From NCBI GenBank assembly GCA_015689705.1, contig WVSN01000002.1, forward strand, positions 248,001 through 312,000: DNA of 64,000 nt. Reading direction: 5' to 3'. The notes under the pieces were generated by a model. The model was not told the DNA's origin, ran no database searches, and worked only from the letters and a program-made list of their open reading frames with translations. The stretch comes from Rhodobacterales bacterium HKCCE3408 (GTDB lineage Bacteria; Pseudomonadota; Alphaproteobacteria; Rhodobacterales; Rhodobacteraceae). Made by a program: the position numbers and the translations under genes. This document shows positions 53,051-63,824 of the stretch, one piece after another. The stretch's first letter is position 1, and each line of letters starts with the position of its first letter.

Positions 53051-54631
53051 TCAGTGCCGGAAATGCCGCATGCCGGTGAAGACCATGGCAAGCCCGGCTT
53101 CGTCGGCGGCCGCGATGACCTCGGCGTCGCGCATCGAACCGCCGGGCTGGATCACGGCGGTGGCGCCCGCCTCGGCTGCGGCCATCAGGCCGTCGGCAAA
53201 GGGGAAGAACGCGTCGGAGGCCACGACCGCGCCGATCGCCGGGCTGTCCTTCAGGGCGAGGAGCGCGGCCATGTCCTCGGCCTTGCGCGCAGCGATGCGG
53301 GAACTGTCCACCCGGCTCATCTGGCCTGCGCCGATCCCCACCGTGGCGAGGTTCTTCGCGTAGACGATGGCGTTCGACTTCACGTGCTTCGCGACGGTCC
53401 ATGCGAACAGCATGTCCGCCATCTCGCGGGCATCGGGCTTGCGCTTCGACACGACCTTCAGATCGCCCTCGGTCACGCGGCCATTGTCTCGGTCCTGCAT
53501 CAGGAACCCGCCCGCGACCTGTTTCAGCATCAGCCCGGGTGCGGCCGGGTCGGGCAGGGCGCCGGTCAGCAGCAGGCGCAGGTTGGGCTTGGCGGCAAAG
53601 ACCTCGCGCGCGCCGGCCTCGGCGTCGGGCGCGATGACCACCTCCGTGAAGGTCTCAGTGATCGCCTCTGCCGTCTCGGCATCGAGCGTCTGGTTCAGCG
53701 CCACGATCCCGCCGAAGGCCGAGACCCGGTCGCAATCGTAGGCCTTGCGGTAGGCCTCTCGCATCGTCTCGCCCCGGCCCACGCCGCAGGGATTGGCGTG
53801 CTTGATGATCGCGCAGGCCGGGCCGTCGGACGCCGCGAACTCGGCGACCAGCTCGAAGGCCGCGTCGGTGTCGTTGATGTTGTTGTAGCTCAGTTCCTTG
53901 CCCTGCACCTGCTCGGCCGTCGCGACACCGGGCCGGGCAGAGCCGTCCTTGTAGAAGGCCGCTGACTGGTGCGGGTTCTCGCCGTAGCGGAGGGATTGAG
54001 CGAGCGTGCCGGCGACGGCGCGGCGGCGGGGCGTGGCCTCGCCGGTCGCCTGGGCCATCCAGGTCGACACCGCCGCGTCATAGGCCGCCGTCCGCGCATA
54101 GGCGATCGCCGCCATCTTCTTGCGGAAGTCGAGCGTGGTGCCGCCATTGGATTCCAGTTCGGCGAGGAGCGCGTCGTAGTCCCCGACATCCGTCACCACG
54201 GTGACCGCGTCGTGGTTCTTGGCCGCCGCGCGGATCATCGCCGGGCCACCGATGTCGATATTCTCGACGCAGGTCGCGTAGTCGGCACCCGCTGCCGCCG
54301 TCGCCTCGAACGGGTAGAGATTGACGACCAGCAGGTCGATCGGCGCGATCCCGTGCTCCGCCATTGCCGCGTCGTCGGTGCCGCGCCGGCCCAGAAGCCC
54401 GCCATGGACCTTCGGATGCAGCGTCTTCACGCGGCCGTCCATCATCTCGGGAAAGCCGGTCACCTCCGCCACGTCGGTCACGTCCAGCCCCGCCTCGCGC
54501 AGCGTCTTGGCCGTGCCCCCGGTCGACAGAAGCGCCACGCCGCGCCCGGCAAGCGCTTTCGCGAAATCCACGAGTCCGGTCTTGTCGGAGACGGACAGGA
54601 GGGCGCGGGCGATCGGGGCGGTGTCGGTCAT
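53051..54631 (-). CDS. purH: Bifunctional AICAR transformylase/IMP cyclohydrolase
   Basis: Last two steps of IMP synthesis. The 526-residue protein has the N-terminal cyclohydrolase ([32 protein letters not shown]) and the C-terminal transformylase ([24 protein letters not shown]). The ATG at 54631 follows the heparinase-like gene, which ends 14 bases upstream. Purine genes are not clustered here; the neighbours are lspA and a cell-surface carbohydrate enzyme. Confidence 0.96.
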   Translation of the reverse strand: MTDTAPIARALLSVSDKTGLVDFAKALAGRGVALLSTGGTAKTLREAGLDVTDVAEVTGFPEMMDGRVKTLHPKVHGGLLGRRGTDDAAMAEHGIAPIDLLVVNLYPFEATAAAGADYATCVENIDIGGPAMIRAAAKNHDAVTVVTDVGDYDALLAELESNGGTTLDFRKKMAAIAYARTAAYDAAVSTWMAQATGEATPRRRAVAGTLAQSLRYGENPHQSAAFYKDGSARPGVATAEQVQGKELSYNNINDTDAAFELVAEFAASDGPACAIIKHANPCGVGRGETMREAYRKAYDCDRVSAFGGIVALNQTLDAETAEAITETFTEVVIAPDAEAGAREVFAAKPNLRLLLTGALPDPAAPGLMLKQVAGGFLMQDRDNGRVTEGDLKVVSKRKPDAREMADMLFAWTVAKHVKSNAIVYAKNLATVGIGAGQMSRVDSSRIAARKAEDMAALLALKDSPAIGAVVASDAFFPFADGLMAAAEAGATAVIQPGGSMRDAEVIAAADEAGLAMVFTGMRHFRH

Positions 54632-54645
54632 CTCAGATCCTGTCT

Positions 54646-56382
54646 TCACAAGAGGCGCGGCGCGCGCGAGGTCCGTCCGCGGCGGCGGGGCGGGTCGACG
54701 GGCCGGGCAAGGCTCCACCTGACGGCGCTGCCATAGCCTGTCAACCGGGCAGAGAGAACGATCTGTTTTGTCGCGCGCGGGCTCAGATGCCGGGAATCGA
54801 GGTAAACCGAAGGCGCGAGGGCCAGCTTCGCGGGCTCACCGCCCTGCGCGCGGAACACCCAGAGCTCGCCCGAAGTCAACATCAGCGACACCGCCTGCCC
54901 GCCCATGTCGAGCCGCGGCTCGACGTCCGGATGCAGGTGGAAGCGGATCGCGAAATCGAGCGAACTGCCCGGAACTCGCGCCAGCACCCGGTCGAGCCGG
55001 TCGCGGTCCCGGTCGTCGAGCGCGGCGAGGCCGTCCTCGCCGGCCAGAAGCCGCCCGTCGGTCTCGAGCGAGAGGTGCCGCATATGGGTCAGGCCGTGGG
55101 TCTCTCGCCAGCCGTCATGGGACAGATGCAGCGCGCTGGCCGCGCCCGCCGTCTCGGCCCGTGCCTCGACCCGGCCCGGTCCTTCCGACAGCTCACCCTG
55201 TGCCCGCCGCCCGATCCGGGCCGAGGAATAGCCGGCGAGCACCAGCGTCGAATGCGATGGCGTTGCCCGTGCGGCTGTCTGCCAGTCCGGGCCCAGGTGC
55301 CGGCCCGGGCCGCAGCTCACGATCAGCGGATCGCGCCCGCTCGTCATCTCGAAGGCGAGTGTCGAGGCATGGGCCTCGGTCGCGTCGCGGCCCGTCGGCG
55401 GCGGGGCGGCGTCGACGATCAGTTCGACCCGGTCCCCCGTCAGACGCCGGAACCCCATGGCCGCACCCGTCGCCGTGGCAGGCCGCAGCATCGATTGTCG
55501 CAGCGCGTGATCCAGCAGCCCCGGCCGGCCCCGCCCGCCGCCGTGGAACCGCGCCAGCGAGCCGTCGCCGTGTCGGAGGCTGCGGAGCGTCGGTGCGATC
55601 CGGGCGATGGCGGCCGTCAGCGCCGGGTCCTGCGGCCGCCCGGTCTCGGCGAGGATCGCGGCGGTCCAGGTCAGCAGCGCGAAGATTTCCAGCAGGGCCT
55701 CGGGGCTGCGCGACGCGATGCCGCCCGACGCGTCGATCCGCCCCTCGCAGTCGCGGGCAAGCGCCCGGAGCGCCGGGTCGAGATGCCGCTCGAACCCGCT
55801 CAGCGCCGTCGCTGAATGCACATACCCCACCAGCGCCTCGAAGCGCGGCAGGTCGGCGGGCGCTGCGCTCCACCGCCGCGACAGGAACCCCGCCTGCCGG
55901 CCCATCCCCGCGATCAGTGCGCTGCCGGTCTCGCTGTCGACCCCGTTCATCAGCGCGATCGCGTGGGTGATCCAGCGGATCTGTCGCCGCCCGGTCAGCG
56001 CCGGGGTCCAGCCCGGACCGCGCCCGGCGCCGAAGCGCGCCAGCCAGTCGCCGGTCCAGCGCTGCGCCGTCTTCCGCGCCTCCGGCGAGCCGACCGCCGC
56101 GAGGTCGTCCAGCCAGCCGAACCCGTGCAGCGCGGCAGCGAAGGCGGCATCCGGTGGCGTTATGTCCCACGGGCTCTGGCCGCGCGCCTCAATCAGCGTT
56201 CCGGCGAACAGGAAGTTCCCGGCGAGAAGCTGGCGGCCCCGCGCCGCTTCGCCCACCGCCTTGGGGGCCGGCTGCGCTGTGAAGCCCGACACGCGAACGC
56301 GCGCAGCTGCTCCGGCCGCGCGCCGGTCGAACGCCCGCGAAAGAAACCCCGCTCCGCCATATGCGGCGCCGCTGTCGGTCAT
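54646..56382 (-). CDS. Heparinase II/III-like protein
   Basis: 578-residue polysaccharide lyase family homologue. An alpha/alpha-toroid-like N-terminal part ([21 protein letters not shown]) precedes the heparinase II/III C-terminal beta-sandwich with [16 protein letters not shown] and [16 protein letters not shown]. No signal peptide is clear. In Rhodobacterales it lies between rsmB and purH and may act on an intracellular or envelope glycan; the substrate is unknown and lyase activity is not proven. Confidence 0.85.
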   Translation of the reverse strand: MTDSGAAYGGAGFLSRAFDRRAAGAAARVRVSGFTAQPAPKAVGEAARGRQLLAGNFLFAGTLIEARGQSPWDITPPDAAFAAALHGFGWLDDLAAVGSPEARKTAQRWTGDWLARFGAGRGPGWTPALTGRRQIRWITHAIALMNGVDSETGSALIAGMGRQAGFLSRRWSAAPADLPRFEALVGYVHSATALSGFERHLDPALRALARDCEGRIDASGGIASRSPEALLEIFALLTWTAAILAETGRPQDPALTAAIARIAPTLRSLRHGDGSLARFHGGGRGRPGLLDHALRQSMLRPATATGAAMGFRRLTGDRVELIVDAAPPPTGRDATEAHASTLAFEMTSGRDPLIVSCGPGRHLGPDWQTAARATPSHSTLVLAGYSSARIGRRAQGELSEGPGRVEARAETAGAASALHLSHDGWRETHGLTHMRHLSLETDGRLLAGEDGLAALDDRDRDRLDRVLARVPGSSLDFAIRFHLHPDVEPRLDMGGQAVSLMLTSGELWVFRAQGGEPAKLALAPSVYLDSRHLSPRATKQIVLSARLTGYGSAVRWSLARPVDPPRRRGRTSRAPRLL

Positions 56383-56449
56383 GTCGTTTGAGGGTCCTGC
56401 CCGGCCCGGTTGTCGTTTCGGAGAAGACTAGCGTGCCCGTCCGCCGGTG

Positions 56450-57703
56450 TCACCGCCTGACGAGCGCGGCCATGAAGAAGCCGTCCATCCCGCCGAGATC
56501 GGGCCAGAAATCGGGGCGCAGCCGAAGCCCGCCGGCGGGCGCGGCCCAGTCCGCAGACCCACCGAGGGTCTCCGGGTCGACCGGCGCGACCGCCAGCTCT
56601 GGGTGACGGTCCAGCGCCGCGGCAACCTGTGCCTCACCCTCATCCGGCAGAAGCGAGCAGGTGCAATATACAAGCCGCCCGCCGGGCGCGAGCCAGCCGA
56701 GCGCGCGGTCGATCAGAGCGGCCTGAAGCTCCAGGAGCGGTGGAACGGAGGTCTCGTCGCGAACGAACGTCAGGTCGGGATGGCGGCGGATCGTGCCCGT
56801 CGCGGTGCAGGGCGCGTCGAGGAGGATGGCGTCGAACTGCCCTCCCTCCCAATGCAGAGCATCGGCCACGACGATCTCCGCCGAAAGCCCGGTACGGGTC
56901 AGGTTCTCCCGCACCCGCTCCAGCCGCGGCCCGGAAATATCGAGCGCCGTGACCTGCGCGCCTGCGGCGGCCAGCTGCATCGTCTTGCCCCCCGGCGCGG
57001 CGCAGAGATCGAGCACGCGCTTGCCCGCCACGTCGCCGAGACACCGTACCGGCAGAGCAGCGGCGGCGTCCTGCACCCAGAAGGCGCCCTCATTGTAGCC
57101 GGGCAGGGCGCTGACCTGCGCCCCGTCGGGCAGGCGCAGTGACCCGGTCGGCAGCCGCATGGCGCCCTCGATCTCCAGGTCGCCCTTCGGTGTCAGGTCG
57201 GTCGGCGCGCCGGCGGCATGGGCGGCTTCCATCGCGCGAACGGCCGGCTTGCCATAGGCCGCGATCAGGGGCTTCCGCAGCCATTGCGGCAGTTTCTGCG
57301 CCGGAATCTGCGCCAGCATCGCCGGCCCCTCGGCCGCGACCTTGCGCAGGACCGCGTTGACGAGACCCGAGGCGCGCGCCGTCTCCTGCGATCCCTTCGC
57401 CAGCCGAACGGCGCTGTCCACGACGCCATGCGCCGCGCCGCCGTCGATCAGAAGCTCTGCCGCGCCAAGCCGCAGGATCGCCTGCACCTCGGGTTGCGGC
57501 GGGCGCTTCACGAAGCGGGCGAGGATCTCGTCGATCGGTTCCATGTGTCGGAGGATGATCAGCGCAAGACGCCGCGCGCGCGCCGCCTCGCCCGGGCTCA
57601 GGCCGTCGCGCGGCTCGATGGCGCCGAGCATCTCGCCCTCCGCCAGCACGGGCTCCAGCGCCCGCAACGCTGCCTGCCGCGCGGCCAGTCCGGCCTTGGC
57701 CAT
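56450..57703 (-). CDS. rsmB: 16S rRNA m5C methyltransferase RsmB
   Basis: RsmB (Sun/Fmu) methylates C967 of 16S rRNA. The 417-residue protein has an N-terminal NusB-like RNA-binding domain and a C-terminal SAM domain with LDLCAAPGGKTMQLA (motif I), the catalytic Cys in DAPCTATGT and the release Cys in YCTCSLLPDEGE. ATG 57703 follows AAGGGAGA. Divergent from the DUF1674 gene. Confidence 0.95.
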   Translation of the reverse strand: MAKAGLAARQAALRALEPVLAEGEMLGAIEPRDGLSPGEAARARRLALIILRHMEPIDEILARFVKRPPQPEVQAILRLGAAELLIDGGAAHGVVDSAVRLAKGSQETARASGLVNAVLRKVAAEGPAMLAQIPAQKLPQWLRKPLIAAYGKPAVRAMEAAHAAGAPTDLTPKGDLEIEGAMRLPTGSLRLPDGAQVSALPGYNEGAFWVQDAAAALPVRCLGDVAGKRVLDLCAAPGGKTMQLAAAGAQVTALDISGPRLERVRENLTRTGLSAEIVVADALHWEGGQFDAILLDAPCTATGTIRRHPDLTFVRDETSVPPLLELQAALIDRALGWLAPGGRLVYCTCSLLPDEGEAQVAAALDRHPELAVAPVDPETLGGSADWAAPAGGLRLRPDFWPDLGGMDGFFMAALVRR

Positions 57704-57772
57704 GCCTGTCTCCCTTGTTCCGAAGCCCCGGCGCGGTATATCAGTCACAGCCCGAGAACAAGGGGAGACACC

Positions 57773-57955
57773 ATGTCCGACAGCGATCCCCGCACCGACC
57801 TGCCGCCCGAGGCGCAGCGCGCGCTGGAAGAGGCCGAGGCGCGCCGGAAGGCGAAGAAACCGGTCGACCTGCCGACGGAGCTCGGCGGTCGCGACGGTCC
57901 CGAACCCGTGCGCTTCGGCGATTGGGAAAGAAAGGGCATCGCCGTCGATTTCTGA
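57773..57955 (+). CDS. DUF1674/SDHAF4-like protein
   Basis: 60-residue protein with the conserved C-terminal pattern ELGGRDGPEPVRFGDWERKGIAVDF-type end, read here as GPEPVRFGDWERKG followed by AVDF, matching SDHAF4/DUF1674. In mitochondria SDHAF4 helps flavinated SdhA assemble succinate dehydrogenase. No sdh genes are nearby. An AAGGGGAG site precedes the ATG at 57773. Convergent with the following exported-protein gene, 15 bases apart. Confidence 0.88.
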   Translation: MSDSDPRTDLPPEAQRALEEAEARRKAKKPVDLPTELGGRDGPEPVRFGDWERKGIAVDF

Positions 57956-57970
57956 CGGCGACCGCCCCGG

Positions 57971-58330
57971 TCAGCGCAGACGCAGATCGGCGTATTCGCC
58001 CGTGCCGCGATCCGAGATGAAGCGGACCGTGTCGCCCGATACGGCGACCTGCTGGCAGTTCGGCCCCAGGTCCTGCTCGCCGAAATAGAGATCCCGGCAG
58101 AAGTAATTCCCATCCCACTGCCAGGCGCCGGACACCTCGGTTCCAAAGGCGCTGCCCGCGATCTCGCCGTCGGGCGTGACTTCAAGCCGGATGCCGAGCC
58201 GCGTAAGCTCGCGCCCGGTCACGAGATCGATGAAGGCGTCCCGCGACGGCACGGTGACGAAATCCTCCGCCACGGCCTCGGCGGCCGGGGCGGTCAGCGC
58301 GATCGCGGTGCCGAAAGCAATTCGTTTCAT
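57971..58330 (-). CDS. Small exported protein next to dapB
   Basis: 119-residue protein with a signal peptide (MKRIAFGTAIALTAPAAEAVA) and two cysteines (Cys78 and Cys92) that could form a disulfide. The block GAWQWDGNYFCRDLYFGEQD recurs in Rhodobacteraceae proteins sometimes mislabelled as dihydrodipicolinate reductase because they lie beside dapB; no reductase motif is present. Function unknown, probably periplasmic. Confidence 0.78.
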   Translation of the reverse strand: MKRIAFGTAIALTAPAAEAVAEDFVTVPSRDAFIDLVTGRELTRLGIRLEVTPDGEIAGSAFGTEVSGAWQWDGNYFCRDLYFGEQDLGPNCQQVAVSGDTVRFISDRGTGEYADLRLR

Positions 58331-58390
58331 GGCGTCTCCCCCGTCTGTTGGTCAGATCGGGGTGGTATACGGACGAAATCCCGGACCGGA

Positions 58391-59209
58391 TCACCGAAGC
58401 CCGAGAACGCTCGCCATCGTGTATTCGCCGGGTGGTTTGCCCTGTCCCCAGAGCGCCGCGCGCAGGGCGCCGCGTGCGAAAATCATCCGGTCCGACGCGA
58501 TATGGCGCAGCACGACCCGCTCGCCCGGGCCGGCGAAGATCACGTCGTGTTCTCCCACGATGTCGCCACCACGGACGGCGTGAAATCCGATCTTGCCGTA
58601 GTCGCGCGGGCCGGTGATGCCGTCGCGGCCCCGGTCCGCCACAGTGTCCAGCTCCTGCCCGCGGCCATGCGCGGCCGCCTCGCCAAGCATCAGGGCGGTG
58701 CCTGATGGCGCGTCGACCTTCCGGTTGTGATGCGTCTCGACGATCTCGACGTCGAAATCCGTGCCAAGCGCGGCCGAGACCTGCCGCGTGATCTCCACGA
58801 GCAGGTTCACCCCCAGGCTCATGTTCCCCGCGCGCACGATGACCGCGTGCCGCGCCGCGGCCGACAGCTTGGCGAAATCATCGCCATGGAAGCCCGTCGT
58901 GCCGATGACGTGGACGGCGCGTGCCTGCGCGGCCAGCGCCGCGGTCTCGATGCTGACGGCGGGCGTGGTGAAATCGAGGATCGCGTCCGCGCCCCGGATC
59001 GCCTCGACCGGGTCGTCCCAGACCGGAACCCCCGTCGCGGCACCGCCCATCGCCTCGCCCAGATCCTTCCCGGCCCAGTCGTGCCCGGGCCGCACCACCG
59101 CGGCGACGAGCTGCGCCTCGGCACTCTCTTCGACGTCCCGGACAAGCATCCTGCCCATCCGGCCCGACGCCCCCATGATCGCCACGCGCACAGCGCCGTT
59201 TTCGTCCAT
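58391..59209 (-). CDS. dapB: 4-hydroxy-tetrahydrodipicolinate reductase
   Basis: Lysine/diaminopimelate pathway reductase, 272 residues. NAD(P)-binding GASGRMGRM (12-20), the substrate-loop GTTGF and the catalytic [14 protein letters not shown] (about 158-171) are present. ATG 59209 removes an upstream shadow. Divergent from rbfA across 88 bases. Confidence 0.96.
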   Translation of the reverse strand: MDENGAVRVAIMGASGRMGRMLVRDVEESAEAQLVAAVVRPGHDWAGKDLGEAMGGAATGVPVWDDPVEAIRGADAILDFTTPAVSIETAALAAQARAVHVIGTTGFHGDDFAKLSAAARHAVIVRAGNMSLGVNLLVEITRQVSAALGTDFDVEIVETHHNRKVDAPSGTALMLGEAAAHGRGQELDTVADRGRDGITGPRDYGKIGFHAVRGGDIVGEHDVIFAGPGERVVLRHIASDRMIFARGALRAALWGQGKPPGEYTMASVLGLR

Positions 59210-59297
59210 CGTTCCGTCTCCCCGTCGCCGCAGGCCCGTCGCTTGCGGGCTGACCGCTTGTGACATAGATGGGGCCTCGGGGAAAAGGATCGGGACA

Positions 59298-59726
59298 ATG
59301 GCAAAACGGCAGCGGCATGACGGCCCGGGCCCGTCGCAGCGGCAATTGCGCGTCGGCGAACTGATCCGGCGTACTCTGTCCGACGTCCTGAACCGCGGCG
59401 ACGTCCACGACCCCGAGCTGAACGCCATGTCGATCACCGTCGGCGAGGTCCGGACCTCGCCCGATCTGAAGGTCGCGACGGTTTACGTCATGCCGCTCGG
59501 CGGCGGCGGGCGGGAAGAGGCGATCGCCGCGCTCAAGCGCAACCGGGGCGAGCTGCGCCGCGCGGTCACGCGCGAAATGACGCTGAAATACGCCCCCGAT
59601 CTGCGCTTCGTCATCGACGAGACCTTCGACCGGATGGATGAGACGCGCCGTCTCTTCGCCGAGCCGAAGGTGCGCCGCGACATCGAGGCCGACGAGACCG
59701 GGGCCGATCCGGAGGACGAGGCGTGA
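59298..59726 (+). CDS. rbfA: 30S ribosome-binding factor A
   Basis: KH-like protein needed for 16S 5' end maturation and cold growth, 142 residues. [21 protein letters not shown] and [22 protein letters not shown] are the family core, and the acidic tail ends DPEDEA. It starts the rbfA, phosphodiester-glycosidase-like, truB run; the next gene overlaps by GTGA. In many alphaproteobacteria rbfA and truB are adjacent, so the inserted middle gene is notable. Confidence 0.95.
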   Translation: MAKRQRHDGPGPSQRQLRVGELIRRTLSDVLNRGDVHDPELNAMSITVGEVRTSPDLKVATVYVMPLGGGGREEAIAALKRNRGELRRAVTREMTLKYAPDLRFVIDETFDRMDETRRLFAEPKVRRDIEADETGADPEDEA

Positions 59727-60466
59727 TCCTGCGGGCGGTGGCGGTGCTTCTGGCGCTGGCCCTGCCGGCGACGGCCGAGACCTGCCGGACGGTCGAGTTC
59801 GACGGCGCCCGCTTCTCGGTCTGCGAAATCGACATGGCCTCGGACGATCTGCGGCTGTTCCTGCGCGACGCCAACGGCGCCATCCTCGGTGGCTTTTCCC
59901 GGGTCGACGACGTTCTGCCCGAAGGCAGCCGCCTCGGCATGGCCATGAACGCCGGCATGTTCCACGACGACCGTGGCCCCGTCGGGCTCTATGTCGAGGA
60001 GGGGCGGCAGGAAATGCGGCTCATCACCTCGGACGGTCCGGGGAATTTCGGGCTGCTGCCGAACGGCGTGTTCTGCATCCAGGACCACCGCGCGCTGGTC
60101 ATGGAAAGTCGCCGGTTCGAGGCCGAGGCGCCGGAGTGCCGCTTCGCGACCCAGTCCGGCCCCATGCTGGTGATCGACGGCGAGCTGCATCCGCGCTTTC
60201 TCCCCGACAGCGACAGCCTGAACATCCGCAACGGCGTCGGCGTAGACGAGACCGGGCGGCGTGTGGTGCTCGCCATCTCGGACCAGCCGGTGAACTTCCA
60301 TCATTTCGCCCGGCTCTTCCGCGACGGGCTCGGCCTGCCGAACGCGCTGTTCTTCGACGGGCGCGTGTCACGGCTCTATGCGCCCGAAATCGGACGCGCC
60401 GATCTCGGCTTTCCGATCGGTCCGATCATCGGCACCGTGGTTGACGCGACCCGGGACGGATCGTAA
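59723..60466 (+). CDS. Exported phosphodiester glycosidase (NAGPA)-like protein
   Basis: 247-residue exported protein starting at GTG 59723 inside the rbfA stop. Signal peptide [41 protein letters not shown] and the later [17 protein letters not shown] and [18 protein letters not shown] match the phosphodiester glycosidase domain (DUF2233), related to the N-acetylglucosamine-1-phosphodiester alpha-N-acetylglucosaminidase domain. A periplasmic glycan-phosphate role is inferred. Confidence 0.86.
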   Translation: MILRAVAVLLALALPATAETCRTVEFDGARFSVCEIDMASDDLRLFLRDANGAILGGFSRVDDVLPEGSRLGMAMNAGMFHDDRGPVGLYVEEGRQEMRLITSDGPGNFGLLPNGVFCIQDHRALVMESRRFEAEAPECRFATQSGPMLVIDGELHPRFLPDSDSLNIRNGVGVDETGRRVVLAISDQPVNFHHFARLFRDGLGLPNALFFDGRVSRLYAPEIGRADLGFPIGPIIGTVVDATRDGS

Positions 60467-60497
60467 GTCCCCGGGCCGCGCAAACCGGGAGTCCCTG

Positions 60498-61400
60498 ATG
60501 GCACGCAGGAAGAAGGGCCGCGACATCCATGGCTGGCTGGTCGTCGACAAGCCGGCCGGCTTCACCTCGACCGCGGTCGTCAACAAGGTGAAATGGGCAT
60601 TCGACGCGAAGAAGGCAGGCCATGCCGGCACGCTCGACCCGGCCGCGACGGGCGTCCTCGCCGTGGCGCTTGGCGAGGCGACGAAAACCGTGCCCTTCGT
60701 GACGGACGCTATGAAAGCCTATTCCTTCACGATCCGCTTCGGGCAGGCGACAGATACCGACGATGCCGAGGGCAAGGTGATCGCGGAAAGCGACCTGCGC
60801 CCGTCCGATGACGAGATCCGGGCCGCGCTGCCGGCCTTCGAGGGCGATATCGAGCAGGTGCCGCCGCAATACTCGGCCGTGAAGGTGGAGGGCGAGCGGG
60901 CCTATACTCTTGCGCGCGAGGGTGAGGAGATCGACCTCGCTGCCCGCCCGCTCTTCGTCGAAAGCCTGACCCTGTCCGCGCGCCCGGACCCCGACACCGC
61001 CGAGCTGGAACTCGTCTGCGGCAAGGGCGGCTACGTCCGGTCCATCGCCCGTGATCTCGGGCGGGCGCTTGGCTGCCACGCCCATGTCACCACGCTCCGC
61101 CGCCTCTGGTCCGGTCCGTTCGACGTCGACTACGCCGTGAGCCTCGAGACCATCGAGGCGCAGGCCCGCACGCCCGAGATCGACGCGCTGCTCCTGCCGG
61201 TCGAAACCGGGCTCGCCGATCTTCCCCGCCTGACGGCAACCGAACTGGGTGCCGCGCGGCTCCGCAACGGCAATCCCGGCGAAGTCGCGACCGGGGCGGA
61301 ATACGGTGCCGAGTGTTGGGCCGCCTATCAGGGCCGGCCGATCGCCGTCGGGACGTATCGCGGCGGCCTGTTGCACCCGAGCCGGGTCTTCAACCTCTGA
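60498..61400 (+). CDS. truB: tRNA pseudouridine-55 synthase
   Basis: Makes pseudouridine 55 in the TPsiC loop. The 300-residue protein has [12 protein letters not shown], the catalytic Asp47 in [32 protein letters not shown] and the PUA-like C-terminus ending [11 protein letters not shown] 60498 begins 31 bases after the preceding gene. Next gene is on the same strand but 122 bases away. Confidence 0.96.
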   Translation: MARRKKGRDIHGWLVVDKPAGFTSTAVVNKVKWAFDAKKAGHAGTLDPAATGVLAVALGEATKTVPFVTDAMKAYSFTIRFGQATDTDDAEGKVIAESDLRPSDDEIRAALPAFEGDIEQVPPQYSAVKVEGERAYTLAREGEEIDLAARPLFVESLTLSARPDPDTAELELVCGKGGYVRSIARDLGRALGCHAHVTTLRRLWSGPFDVDYAVSLETIEAQARTPEIDALLLPVETGLADLPRLTATELGAARLRNGNPGEVATGAEYGAECWAAYQGRPIAVGTYRGGLLHPSRVFNL

Positions 61401-61411
61401 CGGCGACCTCG

Positions 61412-61428
61412 CGTCATCGTGTGACGCA
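61412..61428. promoter_or_regulatory. Palindromic operator-like dyad upstream of DUF2189 gene
   Basis: GCGTCA-tcgtg-TGACGC is a perfect six-pair dyad 95 bases before the DUF2189 start. Its small loop and position suit a transcription factor site; no regulator can be named. Confidence 0.4.
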
Positions 61429-61522
61429 AACCCCGAAATTGTGTTACGCTCATCGTGCGTTACGGGATCGCGCCCGGCACGGCGCCCCCGTTTCGGCAGC
61501 ATGGCCGCACGAGGAGGGCGAC

Positions 61523-62383
61523 ATGACGCAACAGACGATCGGCAATCCCGTATCCTGGATTTTCGGCACCGCCGCGGCGACGAGCGAACAAGTGGCCGAA
61601 GCCGCCGCTCGGCTGGCGGGCGAGGAGAACGCGCCGCCGCCCAAGGTCCAGACACTGACCATGCATGACATCCGCGAGGCGCTCCGGCTTGGCGTCGACG
61701 ATTTCGCCGCGATGCGCTCGGACGTGATCTTCATCGTCGCCCTCTACCCGGTGATAGGCGTCCTGATGGCGATCCTCGCCTTCCACGCCAATTTCGCTCC
61801 GTATTTCTTCCCGGTCGCCGCTGGCTTCGCGTTGGTCGGCCCGGTTGCCGGCGTCGGTCTCTACGAATTCAGCCGCCTGCGCGAAGCCGGGCGCGACCCC
61901 GGGTGGGGAGATGCGTTCGGCGTCCTCGGCTCGCCCTCGATCGGTCCGATCGTGGCAATGGCGCTTTATCTCGCCGGCATCTACACCGCCTGGATGCTCG
62001 CCGCCTTCGGTATCTACACCCTGACCCTCGGACCCGAGCCGCCGGTCTCGCTCCTGTCGCTTCTGCAGGAAACGCTGACGACACCCGCCGGTTGGGCGAT
62101 GATCGTGATCGGCTGCGCAGTCGGCTTCCTCTTCGCGCTCCTCGTCCTCGTGATCTCGGCGATTTCGCTGCCGATGCTGGTCGACCGCCCGGTCGGTCTG
62201 GTGCGCGCGGTCGCGACTTCGGTCGAGGTGGCGCGGACCAATCCGCGCGTGATCTGCGCCTGGGGCCTCGTCGTCGCCGCGATGCTTGTGGTCGGGGCGA
62301 TCCCGCTCTTCCTCGGGCTTGTCGTCGTGATGCCGATCCTCGGCCACGCGACCTGGCACCTCTACCGCCGCGCCGTCGCCTGA
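61523..62383 (+). CDS. DUF2189 membrane protein
   Basis: 286-residue integral membrane protein. About six hydrophobic segments (near 78-100, 104-125, 150-178, 200-225, 255-280) follow a polar N-terminus. LRLGVDDFAAMRSDVIFIVALYPVIG and RPVGLVRAVATSVEVARTNPRV are typical of DUF2189. GAGGAGGG precedes the ATG at 61523. No enzymatic motif is visible. Likely a transport-linked or stress membrane protein of unknown role. Confidence 0.86.
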   Translation: MTQQTIGNPVSWIFGTAAATSEQVAEAAARLAGEENAPPPKVQTLTMHDIREALRLGVDDFAAMRSDVIFIVALYPVIGVLMAILAFHANFAPYFFPVAAGFALVGPVAGVGLYEFSRLREAGRDPGWGDAFGVLGSPSIGPIVAMALYLAGIYTAWMLAAFGIYTLTLGPEPPVSLLSLLQETLTTPAGWAMIVIGCAVGFLFALLVLVISAISLPMLVDRPVGLVRAVATSVEVARTNPRVICAWGLVVAAMLVVGAIPLFLGLVVVMPILGHATWHLYRRAVA

Positions 62384-62423
62384 GCGCTTGCGCACGGGGT
62401 CGGGCCGGGCGATTGTCCGGCCC

Positions 62424-62930
62424 ATGCTGACCCGCAGTCACCAGAAGGGCGATGCGCCGTCCGAGGCGGTCTATTCGCCCTGCGAACGTTACCGCTACAC
62501 CCTGACCCGGACCTGGGACCCGGCGGGGAAGCGGGCGCTCTTCATCATGCTGAACCCTTCAACCGCGACCGAGATCCAGAACGATCCGACGGTCGAGCGC
62601 TGCGAACGCCGCGCCCGCACGCTCGGCTTCGGTGCGTTCCGGGTGCTGAACATCTTCGCCTGGCGCGACACCGATCCGAAACTGATGCGCGCGGCCGAGG
62701 ACCCGGTCGGCCCCGCCAACGACGCGGCGATCCTCGAAAGCCTCGACTGGGCCGATCAGGTGATCTGCGCCTGGGGCACACACGGCGCGCATCTGAACCG
62801 CGGCCCGGAGGTCGAACGGCTTCTGCGCGCGGCGGGCGCCGAGCTCTGGCACCTCGGGCTGACGAAGGACGGCCACCCGAAGCATCCGCTCTATATCGGT
62901 TACGGCGTCCAGCCCCAGAGGTGGGACTGA
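62424..62930 (+). CDS. DUF1643 family protein
   Basis: 168-residue soluble protein from the ATG at 62424; a TTG 36 bases upstream would add 12 residues. LMLNPSTA-like FIMLNPSTATEIQNDPTVERC and AWGTHG with the C-terminal HPKHPLYI are the DUF1643 signature. Related proteins are found in nucleoside or phage contexts but have no established function. Confidence 0.9.
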   Translation: MLTRSHQKGDAPSEAVYSPCERYRYTLTRTWDPAGKRALFIMLNPSTATEIQNDPTVERCERRARTLGFGAFRVLNIFAWRDTDPKLMRAAEDPVGPANDAAILESLDWADQVICAWGTHGAHLNRGPEVERLLRAAGAELWHLGLTKDGHPKHPLYIGYGVQPQRWD

Positions 62931-62933
62931 GCC

Positions 62934-63824
62934 ATGGCGATCCCCGGCTTCACAGAACATCGCGTCGCCACGAACGGGATCGAGCTGTCGGTCCACCGCG
63001 CCGGGTCCGGCCCGTCCGTCGTGCTCCTTCACGGCTTCCCGCAATCGCACCTCTGCTGGTCGGCCATCGCCCCCGACCTCGCGCGCGACTTCGACGTGAT
63101 CGTCCCCGACCTGCGCGGCTACGGTGCCAGCGACGCGCCCGACAACGACCCCGAGAACCGTGCCTACTCCAAGCGCGAGATGGCAAAGGACATCGCGGGC
63201 CTCCTCGACGCCTTCGGGATCGTTCGGGCGCACATCGTTGGCCATGATCGCGGGGCGCGCGTCTCCTACCGCTTCGCGCTGGACCATCCCGACCGGATCG
63301 AAAAGCTCGGCATCCTCGAGATCGTGCCGGCGGGCGACTGGTGGCGGAACTGGAACGCCGACACGGCGCTGGCCGCGTGGCACTGGACCTTCCTCGCCCA
63401 ACGCGCGCCGCTGCCCGAGGAGATGATCCTTGGCAGCGGGACGGGTTTCGTCGACTGGTGCCTCGCGACATGGACCGCCGCGAAGGACCATTCCGCCTTC
63501 CCGCCCGAAGCGCTCGCCGCCTACCGGACGCAGGGCACAGATCCGGTTCGGGTCGCGGCGATGTGCAACGACTACCGCGCCGGTGCGACCTTCGACCGGG
63601 CGCTCGATACCGCCGACCGCGAGTCGGGGAGAACAATCGCCGCGCCGATGCTGTTCCTCTGGGCTGAGACCGGATTCCCCTCCCGCACCGGCGACCCGCT
63701 CGGCCTGTGGCGGCCCTGGGCGCCCGACCTGCGCGGGGCGTCGATCTCCGGCACCGGGCACTTCATGCCCGAAGAGGTGCCCGGGAAGATCCTCGCCGAA
63801 CTGCGTCCGTTCCTGGTCGCCTAG
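62934..63824 (+). CDS. Alpha/beta hydrolase, haloacetate dehalogenase/epoxide hydrolase-like
   Basis: 296-residue hydrolase, likely cytoplasmic. HGFPQSHLCW (33-42) is the oxyanion/HG motif, the nucleophile is Asp105 in VGHDRGARVSYR and the catalytic His lies in SGTGHFMPEE near the end. Asp nucleophile and the RGARVSYR stretch favour haloalkanoate dehalogenase (DehH1-like) or epoxide hydrolase over esterases. It follows the DUF1643 gene by three bases, so they share a transcript. Confidence 0.9.
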   Translation: MAIPGFTEHRVATNGIELSVHRAGSGPSVVLLHGFPQSHLCWSAIAPDLARDFDVIVPDLRGYGASDAPDNDPENRAYSKREMAKDIAGLLDAFGIVRAHIVGHDRGARVSYRFALDHPDRIEKLGILEIVPAGDWWRNWNADTALAAWHWTFLAQRAPLPEEMILGSGTGFVDWCLATWTAAKDHSAFPPEALAAYRTQGTDPVRVAAMCNDYRAGATFDRALDTADRESGRTIAAPMLFLWAETGFPSRTGDPLGLWRPWAPDLRGASISGTGHFMPEEVPGKILAELRPFLVA

